The notes beneath the pieces were generated by a model. That model searched no databases, was not told where the DNA came from, and saw nothing but the letters and a program-made list of their open reading frames with translations. A program made the translations under genes and the position numbers. Shown piece by piece: positions 7,807-8,482 of a stretch of 8,482 nucleotides of DNA (the stretch's first letter is position 1; every line of letters begins with the position of its first letter). Source of the stretch: an uncultured Ruminococcus sp. (GTDB taxonomy: Bacteria > Bacillota > Clostridia > Oscillospirales > Acutalibacteraceae); the NCBI GenBank assembly GCA_902772795.1, contig CACYBZ010000094.1, positions 1 through 8,482 of the forward strand, written 5' to 3'.

Positions 7807-8044
7807 CTCTGTTGAGTAAGGTCTTTGACGAAAGCTGACTGATGTACACTGTCCGCTTTCCGCCATGCTGACACACAATAAATGATTTCGGCAACTCCTG
7901 CGAAACTGTAACTATCTCAGCATTTTTTGTCCTCTGAGCAAGATATTTTCTTGTGTGCTTCGATACAGTCGTGTTGTCAATATCAAAAATTCCCACAATA
8001 TCTCTGTCCTGCACAATAATATTATTTCCAAGATGTAAATACAT
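7745..8044 (-). CDS. remB: RemB-like regulator (DUF370), with a repeat-derived C-terminal tail
   Basis: 99 residues. The core 1-79 (MYLHLGNN...DIVGIFDIDNTTVSK...LPKSFIV...VYISQLSSKTLLNR) matches the DUF370/RemB family, whose Bacillus member (YaaB/RemB) lies between recF and gyrB and influences extracellular-matrix gene expression. The core covers what I remember as the whole family length (around 80-90 residues). Residues 80-99 (GRDAVPALLSGALPLNPTNF) are translated from the hairpin repeat and look like added sequence. The ATG (8042-8044) lies 2 nt after the recF stop, so translation is coupled; AAGGGA (8056-8061) is 11 nt upstream, inside recF. Synteny strongly supports the family. Whether this protein regulates matrix genes in this organism is unknown. 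Confidence 0.9.
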   Translation of the reverse strand: MYLHLGNNIIVQDRDIVGIFDIDNTTVSKHTRKYLAQRTKNAEIVTVSQELPKSFIVCQHGGKRTVYISQLSSKTLLNRGRDAVPALLSGALPLNPTNF

Positions 8045-8046
8045 AA

Positions 8047-8482
8047 TCAGTCATTTCCCTTTTTCGGCGTAATCTGCCCGTCATATACACAGAATATCTT
8101 CCCCGAAAAACGCTTGTCAGCTTTCGGATATTCGCAACACGTCAGAAAAACCTGCGTGCCGTGTATTTCATTGAGTAAAAAATCCTGTCTTACGCTGTCC
8201 AGTTCGCTTAACACATCGTCTAAAAGTATAGCAGGTCGGCTTTGCGTGATTTCGTCGATTAATGACGCCTGAGCAAGTTTCAGCGACAACACCGCTGACC
8301 GTTGTTGTCCCTGTGAGGCATACAGTCTGGCATTTCTGGCATTGACGGCGATTTCCATATCATCACGATGTACTCCACGGGTGGTAAATCCACAGGCAAT
8401 ATCTTCGTTGCGGTGCTTCTGCAAGGATTGTAAAAAATCATTTGTGATTTCACTGACAGCCGTCTTTGTGTTATATGCCGTC
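8047..8482 (-). CDS. recF: DNA replication and repair protein RecF, C-terminal part (cut by window edge)
   Basis: The last 144 codons of an SMC-like ATPase that helps load RecA onto gapped DNA with RecO and RecR. Three ATPase hallmarks are visible: GVHRDD (8359-8376), the ABC signature SQGQQR (8299-8316) followed by SAVLSLKLAQ, and the Walker B ILLDD (8215-8229) with the D-loop SELD (8197-8208). The family usually has GPHRDD, so Val replaces Pro here. The frame is open to the window edge; the TTG at 8422-8424 is internal (coding Leu) and not the start. The N-terminal 60% with Walker A is outside. The TGA stop is followed after 2 nt by remB. Gene order recF-remB matches many Firmicutes. Confidence 0.95.
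   Translation of the reverse strand, partial: TAYNTKTAVSEITNDFLQSLQKHRNEDIACGFTTRGVHRDDMEIAVNARNARLYASQGQQRSAVLSLKLAQASLIDEITQSRPAILLDDVLSELDSVRQDFLLNEIHGTQVFLTCCEYPKADKRFSGKIFCVYDGQITPKKGND

Noticed and set aside
7569..7874. 101-codon minus-strand frame across the repeat and remB
   Set aside because: It runs out of frame through the remB coding sequence and the hairpin repeat; no family resemblance, no ribosome site.

Overview
The window looks like low-to-moderate GC Firmicutes (Clostridia) chromosome, most likely a Ruminococcus-like gut anaerobe. This is inferred from the replication-gene neighbourhood, AT-rich promoters, frequent TTG/GTG starts and a multi-hairpin dispersed repeat of a kind I associate with Ruminococcaceae. 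I could not run a taxonomic search. All genes read on the minus strand, so transcription runs from right (8482) to left (1).

Layout in transcription order: the 3' part of recF (edge of window to 8047), then remB (DUF370), then a 433-nt gene-free stretch (7312-7744). Next come two small paralogous zinc-ribbon membrane proteins overlapping by ATGA, gyrB, a two-TM protein with a YcxB-like C-terminal domain, a hotdog-fold acyl-CoA thioesterase, gyrA and a dCMP deaminase that overlaps the gyrA end. A strong terminator hairpin follows. After it, a new promoter fires directly into a 5S rRNA gene that runs off the left edge. This is the conserved recF-remB-gyrB-gyrA block seen near many Firmicute origins, but with four extra genes inside it and a nucleotide-metabolism gene appended.

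The genes join replication and repair (RecF), DNA supercoiling (GyrA2GyrB2) and dUMP supply for dTMP synthesis (dCMP deaminase). The zinc-ribbon pair, the YcxB-like protein and the thioesterase have no obvious mechanistic link to them and may simply be co-transcribed passengers.

The most interesting non-coding content lies in 7312-7744. It holds six identical TTTTCCACA nonamers, all in the same orientation, inside an imperfect 115-bp tandem repeat. They match the relaxed DnaA-box consensus TTWTNCACA, so this is a candidate DnaA-binding array, either part of oriC or a titration/regulatory site. Beside it is one copy of a chain-of-hairpins repeat. The second copy lies in opposite orientation between the thioesterase and gyrA. 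The two copies differ by paired, compensatory changes in their stems. The remB-side copy supplies the last 20 or so codons and the stop codon of remB.
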